A stretch of DNA of 64,000 nucleotides, taken from assembly GCA_036850595.1 (NCBI GenBank), contig CM072154.1, forward strand, positions 20,113,961 through 20,177,960, given 5' to 3'. The position numbers and the translations under genes were made by a program. How positions within the stretch are numbered: the stretch's first letter is position 1; each line of letters opens with the position of its first letter. Origin of the DNA: Rhyacichthys aspro (Eukaryota; Chordata; Actinopteri; Gobiiformes; Rhyacichthyidae). Shown here piece after piece: positions 1 to 13,300 of the stretch. The notes beneath the pieces are model-generated. The model searched no databases. It was not told the DNA's origin and was given only the letters and a program-made list of their open reading frames with translations.

Positions 1-690
1 CATATGTACAGTTAATGTGTTTTATTTTGATTTTATATTGTTAGAGAGAGAGACAACAGAAAACAATGAATTGTGAATTTTTTCTGGGAAATGTAATTAA
101 GTATTTTTCTCATTCGACCCCTTTGCTTTCAGTACTTTTGTTTCAAAAGACGATTAAATTGTGGACCGTAGCTTTCTTTTTTATATGGGAGTTTTCTTTT
201 TTATTTAATATTAAACTATTTACAGAAAATGCTCATTGTGTGAACTATCTCTCCATAAACCTAGGCTTTCTCCAATGGTCTATGCTAAAATATTAACTTT
301 ATTGAATATGCAGTGTTTTCATGTTTTGTTTTGTTTTTCAGACAGTGGAAATCCCATTTTTTCCACAATTATATTCCTCTAAAACCATGTCTAAGTGAAT
401 GTGTTGTTAATATATTCATCTTTATTCTCCTGATTCGACATATAGACCAAATGCTGCATCAAAATATGAGCAAATGAAATTACAGTCTCATGAAATCAAT
501 TTAAAAGAGTGACTTCAAATACAACACAGGCCTGTTCTCCATTTTTCAAGCCGTGCCTCTGTATTTTATTGTATATTTATAGCACTTTCTAGTCACAACA
601 GTTTAACTACTTCACAGCTGAGGCCACATGAACAGAAACAACTAAATTAAATATTGAGTCTCGGTGTAAACTATACAAATGTCCGGTCTG
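1..690. other. AT-rich flank upstream of kif5a, no gene recognised
   Basis: I see no exon, RNA gene or clear repeat here. The open frame at 66-296 has a low-complexity translation and no recognisable family features, so I do not call it. Confidence 0.5.
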
Positions 691-699
691 TTCAAGGGG

Positions 700-1335
700 C
701 CCATTTTGAGTGAGTGCATCCTTCTTCTGTCAAATAAAGCGACGGGAGGTGACGCAGCTGCACGAGGCCCTTGTTTCCGGTGCCTGTGACGCCGCTCAGC
801 TGCTCGGCTCATGATGGAGCTGATGCTGCGGTGGGTACCACTTTAAACCGAGCCTCGAGGAGCAGGATGCGGACCACGCCCTTCCGCTGTTCACCGATAG
901 AGGGCGCAGCGTCGAGGGAACCGTCCCACTGAGCATCAGCATCAACAGCAGCAGCTTTACCTCACTGTCCTTCTCCAGCAGCGCCTCACCTTCAGCTCTG
1001 CCGCCTTCAAACCAGAACAAATCACTCGACAGACCTCCACCGCGTTCAGCGAAGGCGTAGACGACAAACAGAGTGCGTATTTTAATAATGTAGGGGATCG
1101 TTTGCAGGTTTGAAATCACGTTCAGCTGCGCGTCACTGCGTCAAGACAACACTCTGCGCATTAACAACCCGCATCCTCAGCTAAGCCATCAGCAAAAACA
1201 AACCAGTCTAAGCCTTCCTCGGTTTATTTTCTCTGTTTTCCTCGTTGTGTTCGGGCCCGTGACGCCTCCACCTCCTCCTCCTTCAGCAGCATCTCCTCTG
1301 AGCAGCAGCAGCATCCTCTGTCTTCAATCTGCGCC
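700..1335 (+). promoter_or_regulatory. kif5a: Probable promoter and 5' UTR of kif5a
   Basis: Composition changes from AT-rich to GC- and CpG-richer at about 740 and stays so up to the kif5a ATG. The last 100 bases are pyrimidine-rich with CTC and CAG runs (CCTCCTCCTCC, AGCAGCAGCAGC), typical of a 5' UTR, and end in GCGCCATGG, a strong Kozak context. No TATA box sits at an obvious position, and the transcription start cannot be fixed from sequence alone. The 107-aa minus-strand frame at 796-1119 is a by-product of this composition. Confidence 0.5.
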
Positions 1336-4300
1336 ATGGCCGACGTCGCAGCGGAGTGTAACATAAAAGTGCTGTGTCGCTTCCGTCCTCTCAACCAGTC
1401 CGAGATCATACGAGGGGATCAGTTCGTGCCCAAATTTCAAGGAGACGACACTGTCATCATCGGGGTGAGTAGGACACGATCAAACCCGGAGGCTTTGTTT
1501 TACGCGCAGGCCTCTCTCATCAATAAATCATCAGCTGCTGGGTCCATCTGTTTGGGCTGAGGCTGGTCAGGGCCAATATCACTGTACAGTCACTGATACT
1601 GGAGGTTTGAGACGTGACAAAGCAGAATGACTATGAGAAAAAGGCCTCTGGATAAACTGATGTAATGACCAGGCCTAATTTATTTAATAAGACACTCCAG
1701 TTACATAGGATTTGGATAAAGTGCTCAGTTCCTTTTACTTACATTTGCTTTGGCAACAGCTCAGCATTTCTCAAAACTAAAAAGTGCATCCATCACAACA
1801 GTTCATCAAACCTCTTGCTTGTTTTTTGTCAGTAAGTTTGTAAAAGACACTAAATATACAGTTGTTTTATCACAATTTGAGCCTCAGCAAAATGTAAAGT
1901 CACATTTTTGTGTTTTTTATGATTATAATTGTCACAAAAATCACATCTCTTCGTAAAAACTAAAGAATTTAATTTAAAAAGCTGTGTATCTCTTTACATT
2001 AGGCTAAGAGATGTAGCATGAAGCTGCTGGGTCAGAGTTAGGGAAGATACGCCGTCATTAATATACAATTTAAAATGTCAGTATCAGTTTACAAAATGGA
2101 AAAGTCCTGGTCCTGTCTGGAATTACAAGGTCTGGTTCGATGGTCTGTTTTAGTCCAGTTTGACCTGGTTTTGGCAAATGTTTGAACAGAATCTGCCCAG
2201 TTTTGAGGCAAAGATTCAAACCAAATATGACTAATACACTCAAAATCACCTTACTTTATACTTTACTTTACTTTTTATCACCACACCTGCATAAAACTCC
2301 ATCAAAAACCTGCACAAATCAATATAAAACTTGTTAAATCCAACTAAAACCTGTTGAAGTCCGACTAAATCTCATCCAAATCCGTATAAAACCTGTTCAG
2401 AACAAGAATTACAGAAATAAAAGTGAAACTAAAATCTTTTCAAATCAATATATTATTTATAAAATGCCATTATTCCCTCATTTTAAACCCCATTTTGACC
2501 CCTTTAAAATGGTTGCCTCTGTTTAGTGTCATTTCGTCCCTTTTTACAGCCGCTTTCTTCTGTTATTACATGTCTTTAGAACAGTTTAGTGCATTTTTTC
2601 TCTGATTTATGTGCAACAAAGTCCCAAAATATCACCTACTGAATGTATTGGAGGGCAAAATAAAACAAAGGCAAGTAGAAAATGAGATCAAAACCAGAAT
2701 ATTATACAGTATATAATGGTCCTTATTCCAAAGAACAGGTCTAAACAGTGCAATCAGATCTTATCCAGGTCATGGGTCAGTTATCAGTGTAGTTTCCAGG
2801 GTAAAAAAAAGAGTCCAGGGGAAAACAATCAGGTTTCTAATGAGCCACATAAAAAAGGGACAGTTCTAAATGATGTTAAAGTGGGTAGTTTTGAAAAAGT
2901 GAGTGGGTTGAAAGCCAGATTAAACAGAAAAGACTGATTTGGTTTAGATCTGAAGCGGAGTGAGTCTAAAACCTGGAACAGGGAAGTGAAAGATGATTGG
3001 TGGAGGATGAGTGGAGGCCCTGGGAGGGTCTAGGGATGGTCTGGGACGGTCTGGGAGTGTCTGGGACGGTCTGCAATGGTCTGGGGAGGGTTTGTAGAGG
3101 GTCTGAGAGGGTCTGGGAGGGTCTGGGAGGGTTTGTAGAGGGTCTGAGAGGGTCTGGGAGGGTCTGGGAGGGACTAGGGATGGTCTGGGAGGGACTAGGG
3201 ATGGTCTGGGACAGTCTGGGACGGTCTGGGAGGGTCTGGGACAGTCTGGGATGGTCTTGGACGGTCTGGGGCAGTCTGGGACGGTCTGGGGATGGTCTGG
3301 GAGGGTCTGGGAGGATTTTGGACGGTCTGGGAGTGTCTGGGACGGTCTGGGGATGGTCTGGGACAGTCTGGGATGGTCTTGGACGGTCTGGGACGGTCTG
3401 GGAGGGTCTGGGGAGGGTTTGTAGAGGGTCTGGGAGGTACTGAGGAGACTGGATTGAACGTGAGGAGGAGGATTTCGTACTGAATGTGATATTTTATGAG
3501 AACCCTGCGGAGTAATCATTTAATAATAGATATAATAATAATCTAAGCAGCCATGTTGTTTTCCTGTGTTTTCTTTCTGGCGTCAAAGTTTACTGTTGTA
3601 TCACAAAATGTTGAAGTAACGTAGATTTACTGTTGTGAGGTGATAAATGTCTGTTCCCTGCACATAACTAGACCTGTTCATGGGGATAAATAGGAAGAGG
3701 AGGAACATTTTTCTTTGGAAACTCTACACTACTTTTCTCCTTAAAATTGCAGTAAATGTCTTCTGTTTATTATTCGCGCTTTTCTAAATTCATCGGCGGC
3801 ACGGTTTATCAATTCACATGAACTTTTACCACATTTATTTTTCATTTAGATGTGCTTTTACCAATTTACAACGTCACATCCAGTTTTATCAATTAATATG
3901 TGACACACCTGACCTATTTCCACTGTCCAAATGCAAACAATAATTTACAAAAAGACATAAGTACGATCTGAATTCAAGTGTCAGCTTCTATTGATCGTGT
4001 AACCCTACACTACCTGCTTCAAGAAATGCAGACTCACTTGGATTGGCAACAAGAAAGTGTTTTAATACAGAGTAGTGCTGCTCACATAATTCAGAGTCAC
4101 TTTATTTATACAGTGTCTAGTTTGGGTTTATTACAATAAGTCATTTTCTCTTTAAATACTCCTCCATACATTTCACTTTTACACTTCTAAACCAAAATAT
4201 GCAGAAAAAATTATACTTTGTAGATGTTTGACCCAATGACAAACATGTAGGCTTTTTCTTATTAAGGTCACATCCATTATTTAGTCAATATCCGTTCATT

Positions 4301-7300
4301 TTTAGGCAGAGTTTTGTACATTGCAGTCATTTCTGTCTTTGTTTAAATACTAAAACCACTCACCAATGTTTTAATGCACCATCTTTTGATCAAAAACAGC
4401 TGAAATATCTTTGTATATGCAGAGTTAAGATGGCGCTCAGGGTAAAAGGGTCTCTTTCGGTCTGATTTCCTGCTGCGATAATGAACGCGTCTCGCTCTGA
4501 CCTTCGCCGAGTCAGGAGCTGATCCTGTAATTGCCTCCAGAGCGGATCGATGAGACTCTGCAGCTCGTCACTGACCCGCTTTCTCCCCGTTTCCTCCAGT
4601 CGTCCCTAAACCCAAACCCCTGCAACTGTCCCTTTGTTTCTTACACTTTTCTGTCTCCTGTGTGTCTCTGTTACATTACTTCGTCGCGGAGGCGTGTTGT
4701 CTGTGTCCATTTGTTGATTAGATTGAACGCGGCTCGTGTTTCGGTCTCGTTATTGTGTCGGTCTGGATCAGATTGGACCGTGACGTTGGTTTGTCAGAGC
4801 TGACTCATTCTTCCCTCTCTTTATATGAAACAGTGCCCACTTTATTAAACATACACTGAGCAGATGGAGCTGGTGTTTATCAAAGGCCTGTGGTGGGAAA
4901 TAGTCCCTTATTGAATGGTTTAATGATAACTTAACCACAGTTTTTAGTCTCTGTGGATTTCAGAATAAACTGCCCCAATTTAAGTTTACGATTGAGTGAA
5001 ATGACTTTTAATGGTCAGACAAGTCAAATGATCCATGTGACTGTGATTTTGACTCAAAGGTCTAAAATACACATGTCAAACTCAAGGCCCAGGGGCCAAA
5101 TGCGGCCCTTTGCAATGTTTTATGTGGCCTTCCAAGACGTTTAGTAGGGATTTTTTTTTTAAATGATTTGTTCATGAAATCTTAAGCCAGTTTTTGGGAC
5201 TGTAGTCTGGATGTAGTCTGCTCAAATCAAAATAAAAGCTGTTCAAATCCAAGTAAAACCTATTCAAATCCATCTAAATCATGTTCAAATCCAAATAAAA
5301 CCTGTTCAAATACACCTAAAATATGTCCAAATCCATCTAAAATATGTCCAAATCCATCTTAAACCAGTTAAAATTCAACTAAAACCAGTTTTCTTACTTG
5401 GAGGAAATAAATGTTAAAGCTAACTTTTGTAAGACTCAAATGAAGATGAAATCTCACATTCAACATTTAATTAAAGCTTCCAATTGTCACCACCTTTGGC
5501 CCCTGAAAGGATTCTTATTAACTGTAGTAGCCCCTCACCACTTTATATGCCCTTCCGTAAAAATATAATTGCACTATTTACTGCTTATAGTTATTTATGC
5601 ACCAAGGGAAAGAGATGAATTAAATTTCATTTCTCTATATGTGCTAAAACGTGGCAGAATTGAAAATAAGGTTAACTTTGACTAAAACTCATAGATATTT
5701 GAAATAATACAGATTTTGCCTTTAATTTAATGGAAATGGAGCAAATAGCAAAATGAAGCGTGTTTTTATTTGATAAACGGTCGTAAAAACACAGCCATGA
5801 ATAATTATTTAACGATTTTCTTTAACCTTGAAATCCCTATAAAGATTACATATATATTTCTCAAGGGTATTCAAGTCCCTATAGAGGAACTATTGTGGAA
5901 ACCATAGCATCTGGAGGACATTTAAACTCTGCTCTTAAAGCCCCTGCACTGCCCCAGGATTCAAACACAAAACCTTCTTGCCATTATAAATAAATCCAAT
6001 GTGATCTTATAATTATAGATTCATGTAAAAATACTTCCTGCTCTATTACAGCTAAATAAATCAGCAATAATCTAACCAAGAGCAATAACAAAAGATATAA
6101 ATAAATTCAAAATAGGTTCATAATGGTGCAATTATAGATATAAATGATAAAAGCTAATCCGTGAAGCTTAACTTTTGTTGAAATCTTCCATTTTGTCCTT
6201 TTGTTGCAGACATTATTTATATTGTAGTCTAGGGAGAGACTGCATTCATATTTTAAGATTTGGTTTTAAATCCATTGTCAGATAACGTTTTAAAAGCCTC
6301 GGGACCAATGGCTACAGTATCAGAGGAACAGGGTTTAAATGGAGCTTAGCACAAACACAGAGCGTCGTCTTTCCTCTGACTTTGGTGTAAAACTAGCCTC
6401 TTATCTGTCGGACGATGAAATACGGCTGTGACTCAGTGGAAAACGGTGAATTACTGCAGCGCTGGCTTTTAACGTCTCACTGCTGACATCATCGTCTTTA
6501 TCTGTTCACGGAGACGAGGAGGAACTGCTTTTTACAACAGCTTTCACTCTTTAAGCATCAATATTTATTACCAGTGACGCTTTTGACTTGAGTATTGACT
6601 GAGTACAGATAATAAGCACAAAGCACAGACAGGTTTCAGAGCCATGTTAAAGTCTCAGATGTGTTATTTGAGACTTATTTATTACAGTTTTTGACTTTAG
6701 CAGAGTATTATTTGCAGGTTGTGCAAATAAGTGCTATATAGATTAAAAAAGTGAAGTTTGGTATTCTCTCTTTTCAGTCTCAAATTTCCTTGAGGGTTAT
6801 CTTTTTTGTTTATTTATTTATTTATTTATTTTTGAGTAATTCAATTTGAAAATCCATATGTTGTGAAGACTTTCTCTGTTATTGCTATTATGCTACATCC
6901 CAACATGCACACTGCAGTGGAAAAAAGTACATTTTATATTTATATGGCAGTAAATGGCAATATTAAAGGAGGGCAATACTGACATATACCTCCCAAAGCC
7001 TCCCAAACTTTGAAATAATTTGTGCCTCACTTACAAGTATTAAAGAATTAGTTAATTAAATATAATAATCTGTAGTTAATATTAAAGTAATTAGTTCTGT
7101 TTTATTTAAAAACAATTCTGTGGGAGAATTTCTTTACTTTAGGCCCAACTGAGCTCTGATTTTTCTGTTTTTTGTTTAGTTTGGATTCAGTCCTGAGTTT
7201 AGTCCAGATCTAGTTATTATTATGGATTATACAACTAGTCTAAAGGAAGAAGAAAATGATCTCACCGAAGACTGTCTTTGTTTCTGGGCCGAGGCTTGTG

Positions 7301-10300
7301 TTTGTTTAAAATGTAGTGAGGTCCCTGCCGTCAAATAAGTACAAGAGGCTCTGATTTTGTTCCAAGTTGTGTTATTAGAATCTGGACAACACTACATCCA
7401 ATATTACTGATATTAACTCTGTTTTAAAGAGATTAGATCAAGTACTTTTACACTGACGCATGCATTTTTGTACGTCCCATTATATTGAAAAATAAACAGT
7501 GAAATTTATTGTGAGTATGTGTAATGCACTCAGCTGAGCCACCAAAGCGACCTGTTGCTAGTTTTTTGCCGTAAAAATATTCGGACATTATACAAGACAT
7601 TACGGTAAACACATGTTGTAAATAACTCAATTTTACAGCAAAAAAAGTGCCCTTTTTATGTTTTTATGGTGTATTTTTGCTAATCCTTCCAATGTTATCT
7701 TTACTCTTAATCTAAATTCAGGTATAATTTGCATTTATTGCTCGAGTAATTACAGCAATTCTTTATTGTATTTTAATAGCTTTTTCTACACATTGTATTC
7801 ATAAAAAATTCAGCTCTAAACTTTTTTAATTAGTGTAATTCAGTTTATTTATACTGTCATGTGCTAGTTTGGCCTTTTACGGCTGTTTTTTGTTGCAATT
7901 TGACAATATTTCACCATAAATATTTCAAAATATTTTAAAAATTGCAGGGTTGGAGTGTGTTGAGCTGAAGTTTATCTGCACTTCTTTTACTTTAACCAGA
8001 ATCAAAACTACTTTCCCATTGCGTACTCTAATGATATGACTCCTTATTTCTTGGTCCCAGTGAAGGATGATGGGAGCATGAGTCAGGAGCTGCTCAAACA
8101 GAGATGAGTTCATTTCCCAAAGGCTCATAAAGTCACTTTCTGCAGGAATGTTTTCTCCTTATTGCTTTTCATCGACCCGGCGCTAAGTGATACATCGATA
8201 CGGCGTAAAAGGAGATGACTGCAGGTTATTTAATCGACTTTTATTGTAATTCCATTGAGAGAACTGGACCGTCTTTGACTACATTAAACCACATTAGACT
8301 TCCTCTGGTCCACTTCTCTTTATTCACTATTTTTTACATCAAATCCAACTCCTCTGTACATTTTTGGTCTTTTTGGGTTTTGATTAGATTAAGTGCTTTT
8401 AGACCATTTACTGCTTGTATCACATTGACAAAGATTGTTTATTGGTACTTTTAAAATGCACAGCAGGCACTTTACTCCCTGTTTCTGCAATTTTTCATTA
8501 AAAACCTAGTCTTAACCCTAGAAATCCTGCAGTATATCTTTCTCTCTAACGTTTTCTTATTATCTCTGATGTGAAATTCTCCATTAATCACATTTTAAGA
8601 TAAGAGAACCTTTCTTTGTTCCACAACGGGAAATGAAAAGCCCAATTAGAAGTGAATGATTGTGGAAAAGGAGCTGAATAAACAAACCCTTCTCTATAAT
8701 GTGGACACAGTTAACTCATTGACATGCTCCTATTATTAAATCCAACATAAATACGAGTCAAACTATAAGATTGTGCTGCTCCTGGTGCAAAAAACACAAA
8801 GCCACTGTATGTAGGAGCATTATTTATGTCTCTTTATTTTCGTTTCTACTGATTAAATGACTTCCTTGTTTATGTTGGTGGTAAAAAGTGATCAGGGCAT
8901 CTATCTCATGTACTTTTCCTCATTCTTTCTTTTAATTAGTCTGAATGTGGAGCTAAAATGTAAACAAGATGTGTACTGAAGGATGGAGTTTTAATGCCAA
9001 CAATTAAAATCCTATAGTTATTCACTGGTTAAAATTCTTGTGAATAAATTGAGAACCCGGGACAATGAAGTAGGCCTGTTCTTTTCATTAATCCTGGTTT
9101 TATGCACTTGATAATAGATAAAAAGTCAGTAAAATACAAGCATAATTAAATGTGGTAAATCTAAATGAGAATAGCGCTTTTGTACCACAGTATTTTTTGT
9201 TTTTTGTTTTTGGTGAATCTGAACCAAAGTCAGAACTGAGAACCTTTTGCCCTTTTGTGTTGTTTTGTGTCTAAATCTTCTATAATCGTTTGTTTTCCGT
9301 GTTTCCCAGGGGAAGTCGTACGTGTTCGACCGAGTGTTTCCCACCAACACCACTCAGGAGCAGGTCTACAACACCAGCGCCAAGCAGATCGTCAAAGGTT
9401 TGGATCAGCTTCACAAACGTGTCCCGCGCTTCTCAGAATATCTCTTCTCAGTGTTTTTTTTTAATGTCCCGTCCTGTCCTCAGATGTGCTCGGTGGATAC
9501 AACGGCACTATCTTCGCGTACGGACAAACCTCCTCCGGGAAAACTCACACCATGGAGGTAAGTTCTGGGGAGTTTCTGATAAACTTTGTGGAGGAGCAGT
9601 CAGGATTTCAAGATTAATTTAAAGGAAAATGAGAATAATTTTAAATGTCAAAGATGCCACTAATTGACCAGCTTCTGTCAAAAACTTCTGATTAAAACAG
9701 AAAGTAAAAGCTTATGAGTTTTTCTGTTAATTCTTGGTTTTATTACTTGTTGATTAACTCAGAGGCTGTAAACAACAGTCTGGATTTGAGTTTGATGAAG
9801 AACAAAGGATGCATTTTACTGACTTTATAATAAGGCATATTTATAAACTACTTACAATTTAATAATAATAATAATTTAGCGACATTAGCAGATCTCTTCA
9901 CCTTATAAATGTTTTAAAAGCCATTTACGGCAGCACTGATTTGTTATAATAAAAATAATTATAAAATAAAAAACAAAAAAAACCCCAATAAATAATATAC
10001 AATAAATAAATAATAATAATATAAATAGATATTAATAAAAAATAAATAAAATAATTCATAATATATTTACAACCTTTACAAAAAAATTGGATTAACGTAT
10101 TAAGTTATTTATAAATATCTACAACTTGAGAATGACCATTTTATGCATAACCCGTATTAGTGGTTATACTATTATTAAGTACAATATTAAAAACCCACAG
10201 AAATGTAAAAGAGGATTAATTAAGTGTATTTCTAGTGTAAATGTCTGAAGCTAAATAACTTATTGTCATGTGAATGGTTTATTAACACATTTATGAGATA

Positions 10301-13300
10301 AAGTTCTACATATTTACTGCTAAACCTCACACAATGCACCTTTTGGGCTGTAACACAATGTCCATATAAGTCTTTTTAGTCTGTTGCTAATCTCCATATT
10401 TTGTAAATCTTTCAGGGCAAACTCCACGACCCTCACCAGATGGGCATCATCCCTCGAATCGCGGAGGACATCTTCAACCACATCTTTGCCATGGACGAAA
10501 ACCTGGAGTTCCACATCAAGGTGAGCTCTCAGCTGGAATAATGTCGTAATGGGCAATGTACTGTTTTAGAAAAGCACAAATAAGAGGCTGAAAAGACAAG
10601 AATCCTGCCATAAAACTGATCATTTAAGAGAAATTAATGTCAGACTGTGCTGCAACCAAAGAAAAGTGGAACCTGTGTTTTGGAAGATAGCTTTGTATTT
10701 ATTATTATCATTTAATGCCTAAAGGTAAATTCAAATTTCATTTATTTATTTATGTATTTATGTATTTATTTATTTATTTGTTTATTTATTTACCTTTCAT
10801 CCCTGGAGCTTCTACAGTCTGTTTAGGCCGAGAAGCAGGCTTTATTCAGAACAATCACAAGTTAAATCCTTTCACTTAGAGACAAATAGGTCTATGGACT
10901 GAAAACCACGGCCAGTTTAGATTTACCAAGGCGTGTTTTGGTAAAATTGGACTCTAGGGATTCTGGGAACTGAGCTGACCATCTAGCTAGGAGAGAGAAG
11001 TGCTAACCCTAAATCCAAATATAATAGTTTTATTTTTACGTCTGTTCTTTGATTCTTCCTTGACAGGTTTCCTACTTTGAAATCTACATGGACAAAATCC
11101 GTGACCTTCTGGACGGTAAATGATAATTAAATTACCTTTAATTATCTGCAAACGAGACTGTGATGAGATTTATACAGGCTGACGGCTCTAATTTAATTTC
11201 TCTGCTCGTTTCAGTGACAAAGACCAACCTGTCTGTGCACGAGGACAAGAACCGGGTTCCCTACGTCAAGGTTTGTGCACACGGGGCCGCTTTTATCCAC
11301 ATAAGTGACATTATTCACTGATATAAATGCACATAAACGCTTCTTAGTAAACATTATGTGCCTTACAAATACAATATATGTGTTTAACCACTGATTTTGT
11401 GTGTGATAAAACCCCGAGAAGCTTATCTTTTGTACTGATTATGATAAATTTAATATTGTTGTCCCCTTGTGTCTGAGCAGGGCTGCACTGAGCGCTTTGT
11501 GTCCAGTCCTGACGAAGTGATGGACGTGATCGACGAGGGGAAATCTAACCGTCACGTCGCTGTGACCAGTGAGTATTTATATAAACCTGCCGTGCGTCTG
11601 CAAATCCTAAAACAAATCAACCCAACGTTTATAAAGCTGGAGTTCAGAAACACAGAGAAGATGCTTTAGGAACGTTTTTCTGCAGCACCGAGCAGAAAGA
11701 AAACATCACTGAATTAAAATTCCTTCAAAGAATGCATTAAACGTATATTTTGTTATTAAATGATGTCCTTTAAACAAATCAATGAGCGATTTCTGCAGCC
11801 TCAGAGTTCGATTTATTCAAAAACAAAAAGATCAGATCAGATTTTGCACATAAAGGCTTCTTGAGCTGCCCCTGTTATTCAATAAAAGTATGTCTTCCAA
11901 TCCAAAATGTGACGATATTTTAAAATTGCCCTCATATACGTGCCCCTATGTTTTAAAATAAGTCTTTTAGCGTGACATTGACATTGCAAATATCACTCAA
12001 ATAAGAGCCAATCAAGAAATCCAGCAACTCGATGTAAAATAACACATTTTTACTGTTAATCTACTCTCGTTGGGCTCATATATGCTCAGCCCTTCAGTAA
12101 CAGTGGAAATATTTCTGATTCTGAGTGAATAAATGGACAGATGGAAGTGACAGGTGTCCAGCCAAGTGCCCATTTTGACAAATAACAACTTTACTCGTAA
12201 CATTTTTCATGATTAATTGACAGTAATGTGTAAAATCTATTCTTGCAATCCCAGAAAGATGTTTAAAACGTCAAATAGACAACATCTCTATCCACTCTTG
12301 TCTGTTTACGTCCATCACGAGGCTGGTTTCTCGTTAAAGCAGGCAGTCCTCACGTTTTCGTCGCTGAAGCGTGAAGTGCCGGCCTGTTATTGTGTGAGGT
12401 TATGTAATCTCTCGTGTTTCTGCGTCACATACATCTCAGGCTTCTCTTATTTCCATAAAACGCTCCAGGATACTGCAGGATGTAATGGAAATGGAGGATG
12501 TTATCTCCTCTGAGCAGCAAACCTGGGCTTTACACACACATCACCAGACACAGTATTTCAGTATCTCTCCAAACCAGAGGATTAAGGATCAGTTTTCATT
12601 TTGGGTCAAACTATGTGCTGCTGACTCACTCTTCAGTCTGGTAGATGTTGAACACTTTCTTTACTGAACTCAACAAAGCCTGTGCTGTCTCATTTCAAAT
12701 GTGATAAAAACTGTAGATCAGTGGTGTCTAAGTCAAAGTGGTGAGGGGCCAGTGGTTTTAGTTGGATTTGAACAGGTTTTATTAGGATTTGTGGAGGTTT
12801 TAGTTGGATTTGAACAGGTTTTATTAGGATTTGTGGAGGTTTTAGTTGGATTTGAACAGGTTTTATTAGGATTTGTGGAGGTTTTAGTTGGATTTGAACA
12901 GGTTTTATTTGGATTTATGAGGTTTTAGTTGGATTTGAACAGGTTTTATCAGGTTTTGTGAGGTTTTAGTTGGATTTGAACAGGTTTTATTAGGATTTGT
13001 AGAGGTTTTAGTTGGATTTGAACAGGTTTTATTAGGATTTGTGGAGGTTTTAGTTGGATTTGAACAGGTTTTATTTGGATTTGTAGAGGTTTTAGTTGGA
13101 TTTGAACAGGTTTTATTAGGATTTGTGAGGTTTTAGTTGGATTTAAACAGGTTTTATTTGGATTTTAACATGTTTTATTAGGATTTGTAGAGGTTTTAGT
13201 TGGATTTGAACAGGTTTTATTTGTATTTGAACACGTTTTATTACAATTTGCAGAGGTTTTAGTTGGATTTAAACAGGTTTTATTTGGATTTGAACAGGTT

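Noticed and set aside
2944..3519. 191-aa proline-rich minus-strand frame and overlapping 148-aa plus-strand frame
   Set aside because: Both arise from the G-rich minisatellite; no start context or family features.
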